57,476 nucleotides of DNA from DASYUM01 sp036001225 (GCA_036001225.1 DASYUM010000180.1:1-57476); one strand, 5' to 3'. Shown: positions 44,411-52,692, numbered from the stretch's first letter. The notes: generated by a model not told the origin, from the sequence alone. Numbers and translations: made by a program.

Positions 44411-45775
44411 GTGGCCCCGGCGCAGACGGCGGCTCCCGCCGAACGGAAGGTCACGCTCACCCTCGAGCAGAGCCTCCGCGCCGCCCTGGCGCGGGCCCCC
44501 GAGGTCCGGCAGGCCGGGGCCGAGGTGGAGAGCATCCGGGGCAAGCAGCTCCAGGCCAAGGGCGCCGGCTACCCCCAGGTCGAGCTGACCACCGTCCTCG
44601 GGCCCTCGCCCCGCGCGCGGGGGGACCAGGTGAGCTCGCCCGACGACCAGTACTCGCCCGAGATCACCGGGGTCTTCATCCGGGCCGGCCTCGAGATCAT
44701 CCAGCCGATCTTCACCTGGGGGCTGGTCCAGAATGCCCGCCTCGCCGCCGAGCACGGCGTCCGCGCCACCGAGGCCGGCGTGGACGTCAAGAGCACCGAG
44801 GTCGCCCTCAGGGTCAAGCAGGCGTACTGGGGGCTGGTGGTCGCCAGCACCATCCGCGACTTTCTGCTCGACCTGCGCGGCCAAGTCGACGGGGCCGTCG
44901 AGCGCACCGAGCGGCTCATCGAGGGCGGCTACACCACCGAGGTGGACGCCTACCGGCTGCGAGCCGGCAAGGGCGAGCTGGAGAAGAACCTCCACCTCGT
45001 CGAGAAGAACATCGACCTCGCCCGCAGCGCCCTGGCCGCCTGGACCGGTCAGGCCGCCGGCACCGTGGTGGAGCCGGCGGACAAGGCGCTCCCGGTCGAG
45101 CTGACCGACCTGCGGGCGCTCGAGCTCTTCGTGGAAGAGGCCAAGGCCCGGCGGCCCGAGTTCACCCAGCTCCAGGAGGGCATCCGAGCCCGCCGGCACC
45201 TGGTCGAGGTCGAGCGGAAGAAGCGTTACCCGCTCTTCTTCGTGGGGATCGTCGGCGACGTCGCCTACGCGACCAACCGCGACCGCCTGGACAACCCCTA
45301 CGTCATCGATCCCCTCTACCACTTCGCGGTCGCCCCGGTGATCGGCTTCAAGTTCAACCTCGATTTCGGGATCGCCGCCGGCAAGATCAAGGAAGCCGAG
45401 GCCGAGGTCCACAAGCTGGAGGCGCTCCAGGAGTTCGCCCAGGACGGCATCCCGCTGCAGGTCCGGGAGGCGTACGGCACCGTGGTGGAGGCCCAACGCA
45501 ACGTGCGAGCGTACGACGAGGCCCACCTGAACGCCCGGCGGTGGCTGGTGGCCTCGTCGTCCAACTTCGACCTCGGGGTCGGCGAGCCGCGCGACTTGGC
45601 CGACTCGTTCCTCGCCTACGCCAAGACCCGGGGCGAGTACCTGCAAGCGCTCTACGCCTACATCTACGGGCTCGCCCAGCTCGCCCACACCGCCGGCCTC
45701 GACGTCGAAGAAGTGCGGCGGCTGGTGCCGCCGGACAAGCGGCCCAAGCCCGGCAAGCCCGAAGGAGGAAAGTAA
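44411..45775 (+). CDS. TolC-like outer-membrane efflux protein (start region may carry a frameshift)
   Basis: 454 residues in the open frame from GTG 44411; TolC-type repeats are clear (TLEQSLRAALARAPEVRQAGAEVE, LKVKQAYWGLVVA-like helices, VREAYGTVVEAQRNVRAYDEAHLNARR). These form a trimeric periplasmic tunnel. No signal peptide exists in this start, but the 5' sequence from GTG 44346, which has a GAGGG site 5 nt after the mlaD stop, would encode an ideal one (GLAFGLTLALAALAPRVAPAQ) if one C were added to the CCCCC run at 44353-44357. Its place between mlaD and mlaC suggests it is part of the lipid transport system. Confidence 0.82.
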   Translation: MAPAQTAAPAERKVTLTLEQSLRAALARAPEVRQAGAEVESIRGKQLQAKGAGYPQVELTTVLGPSPRARGDQVSSPDDQYSPEITGVFIRAGLEIIQPIFTWGLVQNARLAAEHGVRATEAGVDVKSTEVALRVKQAYWGLVVASTIRDFLLDLRGQVDGAVERTERLIEGGYTTEVDAYRLRAGKGELEKNLHLVEKNIDLARSALAAWTGQAAGTVVEPADKALPVELTDLRALELFVEEAKARRPEFTQLQEGIRARRHLVEVERKKRYPLFFVGIVGDVAYATNRDRLDNPYVIDPLYHFAVAPVIGFKFNLDFGIAAGKIKEAEAEVHKLEALQEFAQDGIPLQVREAYGTVVEAQRNVRAYDEAHLNARRWLVASSSNFDLGVGEPRDLADSFLAYAKTRGEYLQALYAYIYGLAQLAHTAGLDVEEVRRLVPPDKRPKPGKPEGGK

Positions 45776-45779
45776 AGTG

Positions 45780-46412
45780 ATGAAATGCATGACGAGCGTC
45801 GCGTTGGCGCTCGCCCTGATCGGCGGCGCCACGGCGGCCTCGGCCGGGGCCCCCACCGACCAACTCAAGGGCGCGACCGATCGGGTCCTCAAGCTGCTCC
45901 AGGACCCCGAGCTCAAGAAGCCGGAGAAGACGACCGAACGGCGCAAGCAGATCCGCGCGGTCGCCAACGAGATCTTCGACTGGCAGGAGACGGGCAAGCG
46001 CGCGCTTGGCCGTCACTGGCAGACGTGCAAACCCCAGGAGCGTGAAGAGTTCTCGCCGCTCTTCGCCGACCTGATCGAGCGCTCCTATGTCGGAAAGATC
46101 GAGGCGTACAGCGGGGAGAAGATCGTCTACGCCGGCGACACGGTGGAAGGCGACCAGGCCACGGTGCGGACCAAGCTGATCACCAAGTCGAACACCGAGA
46201 TCCCCATCGACTACCGGATGCTGAAGGCGGGGGACCGCTGGCGGGCCTATGACGTCGTGATCGAGGGGGTCAGCCTGGTCGGCAACTACCGCACCCAGTT
46301 CAACCGGATCATCCAGCAATCGAACTGTGGGGAGTTGGTGAAGAAGCTCAAGACCAAGCAGGACGAGCTGGTGTTCGAGGAAGGCGAGAAGGGGAAGAAG
46401 AAGAAGCCGTGA
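45780..46412 (+). CDS. mlaC: MlaC-type periplasmic lipid-binding protein (ABC toluene tolerance Ttg2 family)
   Basis: 210 residues with a signal peptide (MKCMTSVALALALIGGATAASAGA). The Ttg2D/MlaC core is visible: IFDWQETGKRALGRHWQ, EEFSPLFADLIERSYVGKIE, VRTKLITKSNTEIPIDYRM and WRAYDVVIEGVSLVGNYRTQFNRII. It shuttles lipids across the periplasm between the MlaFED complex and the outer membrane. GGAGG lies upstream; ATG 45780 chosen over the GTG immediately before. The Lys-rich C-terminus overlaps the next gene. Confidence 0.94.
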   Translation: MKCMTSVALALALIGGATAASAGAPTDQLKGATDRVLKLLQDPELKKPEKTTERRKQIRAVANEIFDWQETGKRALGRHWQTCKPQEREEFSPLFADLIERSYVGKIEAYSGEKIVYAGDTVEGDQATVRTKLITKSNTEIPIDYRMLKAGDRWRAYDVVIEGVSLVGNYRTQFNRIIQQSNCGELVKKLKTKQDELVFEEGEKGKKKKP

Positions 46413-47275
46413 TCGGCCTGGTCCTCGCGGCCGGGATCGGCAAGCGGCTGGCCCCCCTCACCGACGAGTGCCCCAAGGGCCTCATCGAGCTGGGCGGCCG
46501 CAGCCTGCTGGCGCGGCTCCTCGACGGTCTCCAGGCCGCCGGCGTCCGGGAGACGGCGCTGGTGGTCGGCTACCGGCAGGGGCTGATCCGGGCCGCGCTG
46601 GGCCCCTCGCATCGGGGGATGCCGCTGCGGTACCTCGAAAACCCGGCCTACGCCCGGGGGCCGCGGCTGTCGCTGTGGACGGGGCGGGCCGAGTTCGAGC
46701 GGGACGGCGTGATGCTGGCCGACGGCGACGTGCTGTTCGCCCCCGCGCTCCTCGAGCGCGTCGTCCGCGCGCCGGCCCCGAACGTCTTCCTGGCCGAGCC
46801 CGAGTTCGCCGACACCGGGGAAGAAATCGTCCTCTACTGCTCCGGAGGGGGGCTCCGCCCTCCTCCGGCGGCCCTCCCGGCGAAGCCGGGCCGTTCGCCG
46901 TTCGGCGAACGGATCGGGCCGGCGTCCCCCCGGGAATCGGAAACACCGTGGGACTCCCGCGGCGACCGGGTGGTGGCGATCCGGCGCGGCGTGGCCGGCC
47001 CGCCCGACGCGACCTACCAGGCCAAGGCGGAGTGGGTCGGCTTCGTGAAGGTCGGGCGGGCGGCCGGCATCGAGCTGGCCGCGATCCTCGACGGGTACGT
47101 TCGCGGCGGGCAGACGGAGGGCGATTACGAAGCGGCCCTCGACGCGCTCCTGCCCCGCCACCGCTTCCTTGCCTGCCCGACGGACGGCCTGCCCTGGATC
47201 GAGATCGACTTCCCCCAAGACCTCCAGGCGGCCGAGACCGAGGTCCTGCCGCGCATCGCCCGACTTCCGGCATAG
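46409..47275 (+). CDS. Nucleotidyltransferase (LicC/phosphocholine cytidylyltransferase-like) with repeat-encoded insert
   Basis: 288 residues from GTG overlapping mlaC by 4 nt. N-terminal sugar/choline nucleotidyltransferase motif VLAAGIGKRLAPLTDECPKGLIELGG, then LADGDVLF and ALVVGYRQGLIR. Residues of about 145-186 (GGGLRPPPAALPAKPGRSPF onward) are encoded by a hairpin repeat (46842-46920) and break an otherwise ordinary fold between EEIVLY and DRVVAIRRG. The frame stays open across the insert. It may activate a small alcohol or sugar for lipid head groups; substrate unknown. Confidence 0.82.
   Translation: MIGLVLAAGIGKRLAPLTDECPKGLIELGGRSLLARLLDGLQAAGVRETALVVGYRQGLIRAALGPSHRGMPLRYLENPAYARGPRLSLWTGRAEFERDGVMLADGDVLFAPALLERVVRAPAPNVFLAEPEFADTGEEIVLYCSGGGLRPPPAALPAKPGRSPFGERIGPASPRESETPWDSRGDRVVAIRRGVAGPPDATYQAKAEWVGFVKVGRAAGIELAAILDGYVRGGQTEGDYEAALDALLPRHRFLACPTDGLPWIEIDFPQDLQAAETEVLPRIARLPA
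46842..46920. repeat. Double-hairpin element, copy B, inside a coding sequence
   Basis: Three adjoining hairpins: CCGGAGGGGGGC/GCCCTCCTCCGG (46842-46868, one mismatch), CCCGGC/GCCGGG (46876-46890, loop GAA) and CCGTTCGCCG/CGGCGAACGG (46891-46912, loop TT). The 30 bp 46891-46920 equal the reverse complement of 18286-18315. Compared with copy A the 6-bp stem has CCCGGC/GCCGGG instead of CGCGGC/GCCGCG, a compensated exchange. Confidence 0.82.
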
Positions 47276-47370
47276 CCGTGCAACACCTGCGCGGCCGTGC
47301 CGAGGGTGTGACCTCTAACTCTGTTTGGCAGCGGCCGAAAAAAGCGTGAGGTGAGGCACCGCGTTTGCTC

Positions 47371-47376
47371 TATCAT
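47371..47376 (+). promoter_or_regulatory. -10-like TATCAT 6 nt before the transglycosylase start
   Basis: TATCAT ends 6 nt before GTG 47383 and no ribosome binding site is seen. It has the same sequence and spacing as the box in front of the FAH gene (27748-27753). The -35 region is weak. Confidence 0.4.
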
Positions 47377-47382
47377 GCTGCC

Positions 47383-48003
47383 GTGACGCCGAGCGGATTG
47401 CTCCGGGGGGGCTGGGTCGCGGCCGCGGCCGTATTGATCACGGTCAGCCTCGCCGAGTCCCAGGTCCTTCGGGTCGAAGACGAAGACGGCGTCATCCACT
47501 ACACGAACAACCCGTGCGATCCCCGTTACACCCGGCTGGCGCCGGGGGCCTGCCGACCGGAGCCCGGGACGGCACCATCGCCCGCTCCGGCCTTCACCCA
47601 GGAGATCGAGACCACGGCCGCCCGCTACGGGGTGGATCGGCGGCTGGTCGAGGCGGTGGTCCAGGTGGAGTCGGGGGGCAACCCGCGCGCGGTGTCATCC
47701 AAGGGCGCCCAGGGCCTCATGCAGCTCATGCCGATGCGGGCCGCCGCGCTCGGTGTCGCCGACGCCTTCGACCCCCGCGCGAACCTCGATGGCGGGGTGC
47801 GACACCTCCGCGACCTGCTGCACCGGTACGCGGGCAATCTGCATTTCGCCCTCGCCGCCTACAACGCCGGCGAGGACGCGGTCCGTACCCACGGCGGCGT
47901 GCCGCCCTACCGCGAGACCCAGGAGTACGTCCGCAAGGTCCTCGCGCTCTACACGCCGGCGGCGCCGCTGCCGGCGCGGCGGGCGCCCGCCCGTCCGCTG
48001 TAG
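47383..48003 (+). CDS. Lytic transglycosylase with DUF4124-like N-terminus
   Basis: 206 residues from GTG with a signal peptide (about 8-27). Residues 30-50 resemble DUF4124 (VLRVEDEDGVIHYTNNP). The SLT domain spans about 70-190: VEAVVQVESGGNPRAVSSKGAQGLMQLMP (catalytic Glu in VESGGNP), LDGGVRHLRDLLHRY and ALAAYNAGEDAV. It cleaves peptidoglycan in the periplasm. Convergent with the Nudix gene, 7 nt away. Confidence 0.92.
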   Translation: MTPSGLLRGGWVAAAAVLITVSLAESQVLRVEDEDGVIHYTNNPCDPRYTRLAPGACRPEPGTAPSPAPAFTQEIETTAARYGVDRRLVEAVVQVESGGNPRAVSSKGAQGLMQLMPMRAAALGVADAFDPRANLDGGVRHLRDLLHRYAGNLHFALAAYNAGEDAVRTHGGVPPYRETQEYVRKVLALYTPAAPLPARRAPARPL

Positions 48004-48010
48004 CGCCGCC

Positions 48011-48565
48011 TCACCCTGCCCTCTCCCCTCGGCCGGGCGAGGGTGACGTCCCTCGCCCGCGCAGACGGAGCAGCGCGATCAGCGTCCCCGCGTCCACGAT
48101 CTCGCCGGCCTCGACCATGCGATAGGCGTCGGCCAGCGGCATCTCGACCACCTCGATGGACTCGTCGGCGTCGGGCTGGCGGGGGACCGGCGTCAGATCG
48201 TGGGCGACGAACAGGAAGAGGCGCTCGTCGGTGAGCCCCGGATCGGGCAGCGCCTCGCCCAAGGGCTCGAGGCGCCCCGCCCGGTAGCCGGCCTCCTCGG
48301 CCAGCTCGCGGCGAGCGCAGGCCTCCGGTGACTCCTCCGGCTCGATGGTGCCGGCCGGCAGCTCCCACAGCTCGGCCTCCACAATGGGCCGATACTGGCG
48401 GAGCAGCACGACGCGGCCGTCGGCCAGGAGCGGCACTACCGTGGCCACGTTCCGATAGCGGACGGCATCCAACGAGGCCAGCCGACCGTCCGGAAGCCGG
48501 TAGTGCTCGCGGCGGACGCGGAGGATGCGGCCTCGGTACTCGGGCGGATCCGGCTCGGCCACCAC
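48011..48565 (-). CDS. Nudix hydrolase (ADP-ribose pyrophosphatase type)
   Basis: 184 residues. The Nudix box reads GTIEPEESPEACARRELAEEAGYRAG, matching G-x5-E-x7-R-E-x2-E-E-x-G. VVLLRQYRPIVEAELWELPAG upstream is typical of ADP-ribose pyrophosphatases (NudF). It hydrolyses nucleoside diphosphate derivatives in the cytoplasm. The last 15 or so residues (GRGTSPSPGRGERAG) are translated from a low-complexity hairpin region (48026-48043) and may not be part of the fold. GTG start, with a second GTG next to it. Confidence 0.9.
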   Translation of the reverse strand: MVAEPDPPEYRGRILRVRREHYRLPDGRLASLDAVRYRNVATVVPLLADGRVVLLRQYRPIVEAELWELPAGTIEPEESPEACARRELAEEAGYRAGRLEPLGEALPDPGLTDERLFLFVAHDLTPVPRQPDADESIEVVEMPLADAYRMVEAGEIVDAGTLIALLRLRGRGTSPSPGRGERAG

Positions 48566-48571
48566 CGGCCG

Positions 48572-49163
48572 TCAGGCCCGGACGCGCCGGCCGGTCGGGT
48601 CGTAGAGCGGCGCCACCTGCACCTCGGCCGGGATCAGCCGGCCGAACGACTCGACGTGGGCCCGGGTGCCGGGCCGGGCCAGCGCGATCGGCAGGTAGGC
48701 GAGGGCGATGTTGCGCTCGATCGTGTAGCCGTAGCCGCCGCTCCGCACGCGGCTGACCACCGCGCCGTCGGCGTGCACCGTCTCGCCGCCGTAGAGGACG
48801 GCGGCGTCGCCGGCCAGCGTCAGCGGCACCAGCTTCGTCCGGGGGCCGGCCTCCTGGAGGCGAAGCAGCGCCGCGCGTCCGAGGAAATCGCCTTTCCCCA
48901 GCTTGACGCAGAAGCCGAGATTCGCCTCCAGCGGGTTGTCGCTCGGGCAGATGTCGTCGCCCCAGGTAGTTCATGAGGAGCATGTCGGCCGGCGAGGTCC
49001 GGAACTGGGTGACGAGGCCGACCGAGTGGAAGGTGGTGCCGCTGGTCAGCTCACCCTTCTCGACCCGGACCACGTCGGTGGCGCCGGCGGCGGCCAAGTG
49101 GTAGGCAACGCTGCAGCCGGTGATGCCGCCACCGATGACGACGACCCGCGCCCGCTCCTTCAT
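48572..49163 (-). pseudogene. Internal-deletion pseudogene of an FAD/GcvT dimethylglycine dehydrogenase-type protein
   Basis: The 5' part (49163 to about 48965) encodes an FAD-binding N-terminus, VVVIGGGITGCSVAYHLAAAGATD through LLMNYLG. At the CTGGGGCGAC junction the frame shifts and the sequence continues as the C-terminal half of a folate-binding aminomethyltransferase (WGDDICPSDNPLEANLGFCV, RVRSGGYGYTIERNIALAYLP). Roughly 600 codons between them are missing. An intact homologue would be about 800 residues. Part of the same strand as phnA and the amine oxidase block, so it is probably the relic of an N-demethylation enzyme. Unlikely to be functional. Confidence 0.82.
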
Positions 49164-49232
49164 GCGTATGGCACCGCGCTCGGCGCCATCATGTGAGAAC
49201 GACGAGATGCGTCGGTCATCGGTCCGGGGCCG

Positions 49233-50411
49233 TCAGGCCAGCACCTCGTCGAGCACGCGGCCCTGCACCGGCCCGGCCTCGACGCCGACCAGGTGGCAGA
49301 GCGTCGGCATCAGGTCCACCGTCCGGCCCTCGCGGATGGCGGCCCCGGCGCGCACCCCGGGCCCAGCGATGACCATGGGAATCCGCTGCTCGTGCTTGGA
49401 GCCGTGGGACCGGAGGCCACTCTCCGGACGGCTGACGGGGCCGTCGTCCCAGATCCCCAGCGCGACGTCCCGGGCGGCCCAGCAAATGAGGTCGCCGACG
49501 CGGTCGGCCGGGAGATGATCGCGGCCGGCCTCCTCCCGGCTGACGACCTCGTCGACGCCCGAGGTTCGCGCGAGCACCGCCCGCGCGTCGGCGACGGCGC
49601 CGGCGTCTCGGAAGTAGAGGTAGAGCGCGCCGCCGAGGTCCCGGTGGTGAGCGAAGAGGCCGTCGCGGATCAACGGCAGGCCGTGGGCCCGGATGCCGGC
49701 CTCGGCCAGGGCGCGGATCGGCGAGACCGAACGCGGCTTGGCGTTCATCCCGTGGTCGGCCGTGAACACCACCACCGTGTCGTCGAGATCGTAGGCATCG
49801 AGAAGCCGGCCCAGGGCCTCGTCGCTCTCCTCCAGGTAGGCCTGCATGGCCGGCTCGTCCGGCCCGAGCTTGTGCTGGGGATAATCGGTGGTGGCCACGT
49901 AGAGAAAGTCAGGCCGGAGGCGCGTCGCGACCTCGCGGGCCGCCCGGAGCACCCACACGTTGATCTCCAGCGAGAAGATGTCGGGCGGCATGCCGACCAC
50001 GGTCCGGACCCCATCGGGATGGCTCTTCATGTCCACGCAGTGGTCGAGTCCGCGGCGAAGCAGCCGCGTGAGCTTCTCCTTGGCCGTCACCAGGCCGGTG
50101 GACCAGCCGGCCGCCTGCAGCCGCTCGAAGAGCAGCGGCTCCCGGACGAACTCGACCTGGTCCATGAACACCTCCCGCCAGCTCGCGCGGTCGAAATAGA
50201 AGTTCGTCGAAAGGCCATGGCGTTCCGGATAGGTGCCGGTCAGCAGCGAGATGTGATTCACGTTGGTGAGACTGGGCAGCACGCCCCGACCGTCGAGGGT
50301 GGAGGCCCCGGCTTTCATGAGCCGAGCCAGCCGCGGCATCCGGGTCGGCTGAACGTAAGCCGGATCGAAGCCGTCGACCAGGAAGACGAGCGCCCGCCGC
50401 GGCTGCTTCAT
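49233..50411 (-). CDS. phnA: Phosphonoacetate hydrolase (alkaline phosphatase superfamily)
   Basis: 392 residues. Metal and active-site residues: D13 (VDGFDP), T49 (LPSLTNVNHISLLTG), D176/H180 (TTDYPQHK), D219/H220 (TADHGMNAK) and H in LRSHGSKHEQRIP. The blocks SLTNVNHISLLTGTYPERHG, YFD, TTDYPQHK and TADHGMNAK follow the PhnA phosphonoacetate hydrolase pattern closely. It cleaves the C-P bond of phosphonoacetate to acetate and phosphate. A more general phosphodiesterase/pyrophosphatase of the same fold is the alternative. The start overlaps the PhnW-like gene. Confidence 0.78.
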   Translation of the reverse strand: MKQPRRALVFLVDGFDPAYVQPTRMPRLARLMKAGASTLDGRGVLPSLTNVNHISLLTGTYPERHGLSTNFYFDRASWREVFMDQVEFVREPLLFERLQAAGWSTGLVTAKEKLTRLLRRGLDHCVDMKSHPDGVRTVVGMPPDIFSLEINVWVLRAAREVATRLRPDFLYVATTDYPQHKLGPDEPAMQAYLEESDEALGRLLDAYDLDDTVVVFTADHGMNAKPRSVSPIRALAEAGIRAHGLPLIRDGLFAHHRDLGGALYLYFRDAGAVADARAVLARTSGVDEVVSREEAGRDHLPADRVGDLICWAARDVALGIWDDGPVSRPESGLRSHGSKHEQRIPMVIAGPGVRAGAAIREGRTVDLMPTLCHLVGVEAGPVQGRVLDEVLA

Positions 50412-51523
50412 CGCGTCCCTCCTTCAGCGATCCCCAGCTCGTCGAGAACGGCGGCGAAGGCCGTCACCACCTCCGCCATGTCTCGGGGCGTCAGGGTCCC
50501 CATGTTGGCGACGCGAAAGGCGTAGGTCCGGATCTCCCCCTGCCCCGCGTAGATGATGTAGCCACGCCGCTTCATCGCGTCGTGGAGCGCGTCGTAGGTC
50601 AGGCCGGGAAGGAGCCGGAAGGTGGTCAGGACATTCGAGCGCGCCCCCTCCGGCACCACGATCTCGAAACCGAGCCCGCCCAGCCCCGCCCGCAGCACGC
50701 GGGCGTTCTCGGCGTAGCGGGCGATGCGGGCGGCCACGCCCTCCTTCTCCAGCTCGACCAGCGCCTCGCGCATGGCGTGCAGCACCTGGACCGCGGGGGT
50801 GAACGGGGTGTTGTCGGCTTCCTGCGTGACATAGTGGTGGTAGAGATCGAGATAGACGCTGCGGGGTGACCGGCCCTTCAGTGCCTCCAGGGCCCGCCGG
50901 CGGCCGAGGACGAAGGAGACTCCGGGAACCGCCTGCAGACACTTGTTCGCGCTCGCCATGACGAAGTCGAGGCCGTCGGCGTCGATCTGGAGCGGCTCGC
51001 CGAACAGGGAGCTCATGGCATCCACCAGCACCCGCCGGCCCATGCCGGCCGTCACCCGGGCTACGTCGGCCACCGGATTCAACAGCCCGGTGGTCGTCTC
51101 GTGGTGTACGACCGCCACATGGCTCACCTCGGGGTGGGCATCGAGGGCGGCCTCCACGGCGGCGACCGACACCGGCGTGGTGACGTCGTAGCGCAGCACC
51201 TGGGCCGGGATGCCGTGGGCGGCTGCCATCCGCACGAGTCGCTCGCCGTAGACCCCGTTCACGACCACCAGGACCGCGCGATCGGGGGGGACCGCCGCGC
51301 AGAGGGCCGCCTCCACCGCGGCGGTGCCGGACCCGGTGAAGAGCACGGCCGCGAAGCTGTCCGCGCACTCGGCCACCCGCACGAGCCGCTCGCGGCAGTC
51401 GCGCATCACGTCGAAGAACTCGGGCTCCCGGTGACAGAGATCGGGTGTCAGGAGGGCCTGGCGCACGCGGGCGCTCGTGTTGGCGGGACCGGGATTGAGC
51501 AGCACCCACTCTCCGCTAGGCAT
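50408..51523 (-). CDS. phnW: 2-aminoethylphosphonate--pyruvate transaminase-like (class V aminotransferase)
   Basis: 371 residues. LLNPGPANTSARVRQALL and HREPEFFDVMRDCRERL at the N-terminus, HHETTTGLLNP, VDAMSSLFGEPLQI and PLP-lysine K194 in ASANKCLQAVPGVSFVLGR match PhnW. It converts 2-aminoethylphosphonate and pyruvate to phosphonoacetaldehyde and alanine. Other class V enzymes (serine/alanine-glyoxylate aminotransferase) are possible, but the adjacent phosphonoacetate hydrolase, with overlapping stop/start (ATGA-type), strongly favours phosphonate use. Confidence 0.8.
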   Translation of the reverse strand: MPSGEWVLLNPGPANTSARVRQALLTPDLCHREPEFFDVMRDCRERLVRVAECADSFAAVLFTGSGTAAVEAALCAAVPPDRAVLVVVNGVYGERLVRMAAAHGIPAQVLRYDVTTPVSVAAVEAALDAHPEVSHVAVVHHETTTGLLNPVADVARVTAGMGRRVLVDAMSSLFGEPLQIDADGLDFVMASANKCLQAVPGVSFVLGRRRALEALKGRSPRSVYLDLYHHYVTQEADNTPFTPAVQVLHAMREALVELEKEGVAARIARYAENARVLRAGLGGLGFEIVVPEGARSNVLTTFRLLPGLTYDALHDAMKRRGYIIYAGQGEIRTYAFRVANMGTLTPRDMAEVVTAFAAVLDELGIAEGGTR

Positions 51524-51538
51524 GGAAGGCCCCCTCCC

Positions 51539-52678
51539 TCAGCCGAGCTCGGCGCGGATATAGCGCGTGAAGTGCTGCGGCCCCGACTCCTGGGCGACGT
51601 GGACGCCCCCGGGGTGGGCCCGCGAGCGGTTACCGAGCTGGGCCAGCTCGCAGACGTGGAAGTCCTGGCGATTGACCAGGTCCCAGAACTCGACCGCGTC
51701 GCTAGGATCGAAGTCCTCGCCGGCCATCGTCCCCGGCTCGAAGAGCCACTCGCAGATCACGCGAGTTCGGCCGGGACCGTCCGGCCACAGCGTGTGGGTC
51801 AGCACGTAGTCCGGGTGGAAGCTCAGGAAGAAGTTCGGATACAGCGTGTTGTAGTAGACACGGCGGGTGTCGTCGAGGTCGAGGCCCGGGAAGTTCGGCC
51901 GCCGTTTGGCCCCGCTCACGGTGAGGGTGTGGCAATCGTCGGCCAGCTCCATCCAGTGGCCGCCCCGCCAGCCTCGCGCGCCCTCCCGCTCGGCGGCGCC
52001 GCCTCCGAGGTAGGGGGTGACGCGGTTCAGCTCGGGGTGGATGTGGGGGCAGTGGAAGCACTCGGTGAAGTTCTCGATGAGGAGCTTCCAGTTCGCGGCC
52101 ACCTCGTAGACCCGCCGAACGGCCCGGCGGAGGCCGGCCAGCCCGTAACGGGCGAAGTGCGTCGCCAGGCCCTCCATCTGCTCGGCGAGCGGCGCCGGGG
52201 CCGCGGCCAGGCTGATGAAGACGAACCCCTCCCAGAGTGCGACGGGGACCGGGTAGAGCGGATACTCGTCCTTCGCAAAGTCCGGCATACGGACCATGTG
52301 GGGCGTGCCCTGAAGCCGGCCGTCGAAGGCGTAGGTCCAGCCGTGGTAGGGACAGGTGATCCCGTGGCGGGGGAACCGGCCTTCGGCTTCGGTGCACAGC
52401 CGGGTGCCCCGGTGCCGACAGACGTTGTAGAAGGCCCGCACGGCCTCGCTCTTGTCACGGACGATGACGACGCTCTCGTCGGCGATCTGGCGGATCACGA
52501 AATCGCCGGGGGCGGCCACCTCCTCCAGCCGCCCGGCGCACAGCCACTTCGTGTAAAGGAGCCGCTCCTTCTCGCGCTCGTAGATCGGGGGGTCCCAGTA
52601 GTAATGGCTGGGGAGGCTTCGGGCCAGGCGATTGAGCAGGCGGATCTCGGTGTTGCCCGTGGACGGGGCCGACTCCAT
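51539..52678 (-). CDS. Rieske non-heme iron oxygenase, choline/glycine betaine monooxygenase-like alpha subunit
   Basis: 379 residues from ATG with a GAGGGGGAAA site. Rieske cluster C87-x-H89 and C109-x2-H112 (VCRHRGTRLC, CPYHGWTY). Mononuclear iron site ENFTECFHCPHIHPEL with E206, H209 and H214. This glutamate-containing bridge and ECxHC pattern is typical of quaternary-amine oxygenases such as GbcA, rather than of aromatic dioxygenases. It likely removes an N-methyl group from a quaternary ammonium compound. A reductase subunit is not encoded nearby. Located between the FAD amine oxidase and the PhnW-like gene. Confidence 0.87.
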   Translation of the reverse strand: MESAPSTGNTEIRLLNRLARSLPSHYYWDPPIYEREKERLLYTKWLCAGRLEEVAAPGDFVIRQIADESVVIVRDKSEAVRAFYNVCRHRGTRLCTEAEGRFPRHGITCPYHGWTYAFDGRLQGTPHMVRMPDFAKDEYPLYPVPVALWEGFVFISLAAAPAPLAEQMEGLATHFARYGLAGLRRAVRRVYEVAANWKLLIENFTECFHCPHIHPELNRVTPYLGGGAAEREGARGWRGGHWMELADDCHTLTVSGAKRRPNFPGLDLDDTRRVYYNTLYPNFFLSFHPDYVLTHTLWPDGPGRTRVICEWLFEPGTMAGEDFDPSDAVEFWDLVNRQDFHVCELAQLGNRSRAHPGGVHVAQESGPQHFTRYIRAELG

Positions 52679-52692
52679 CGCGTTTCCCCCTC

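Noticed and set aside
48026..48043. Terminator between the transglycosylase and Nudix genes
   Set aside because: CCCTCG/CGAGGG forms a 6-bp stem within the Nudix coding end but no T-run follows; evidence too weak to list as a feature.
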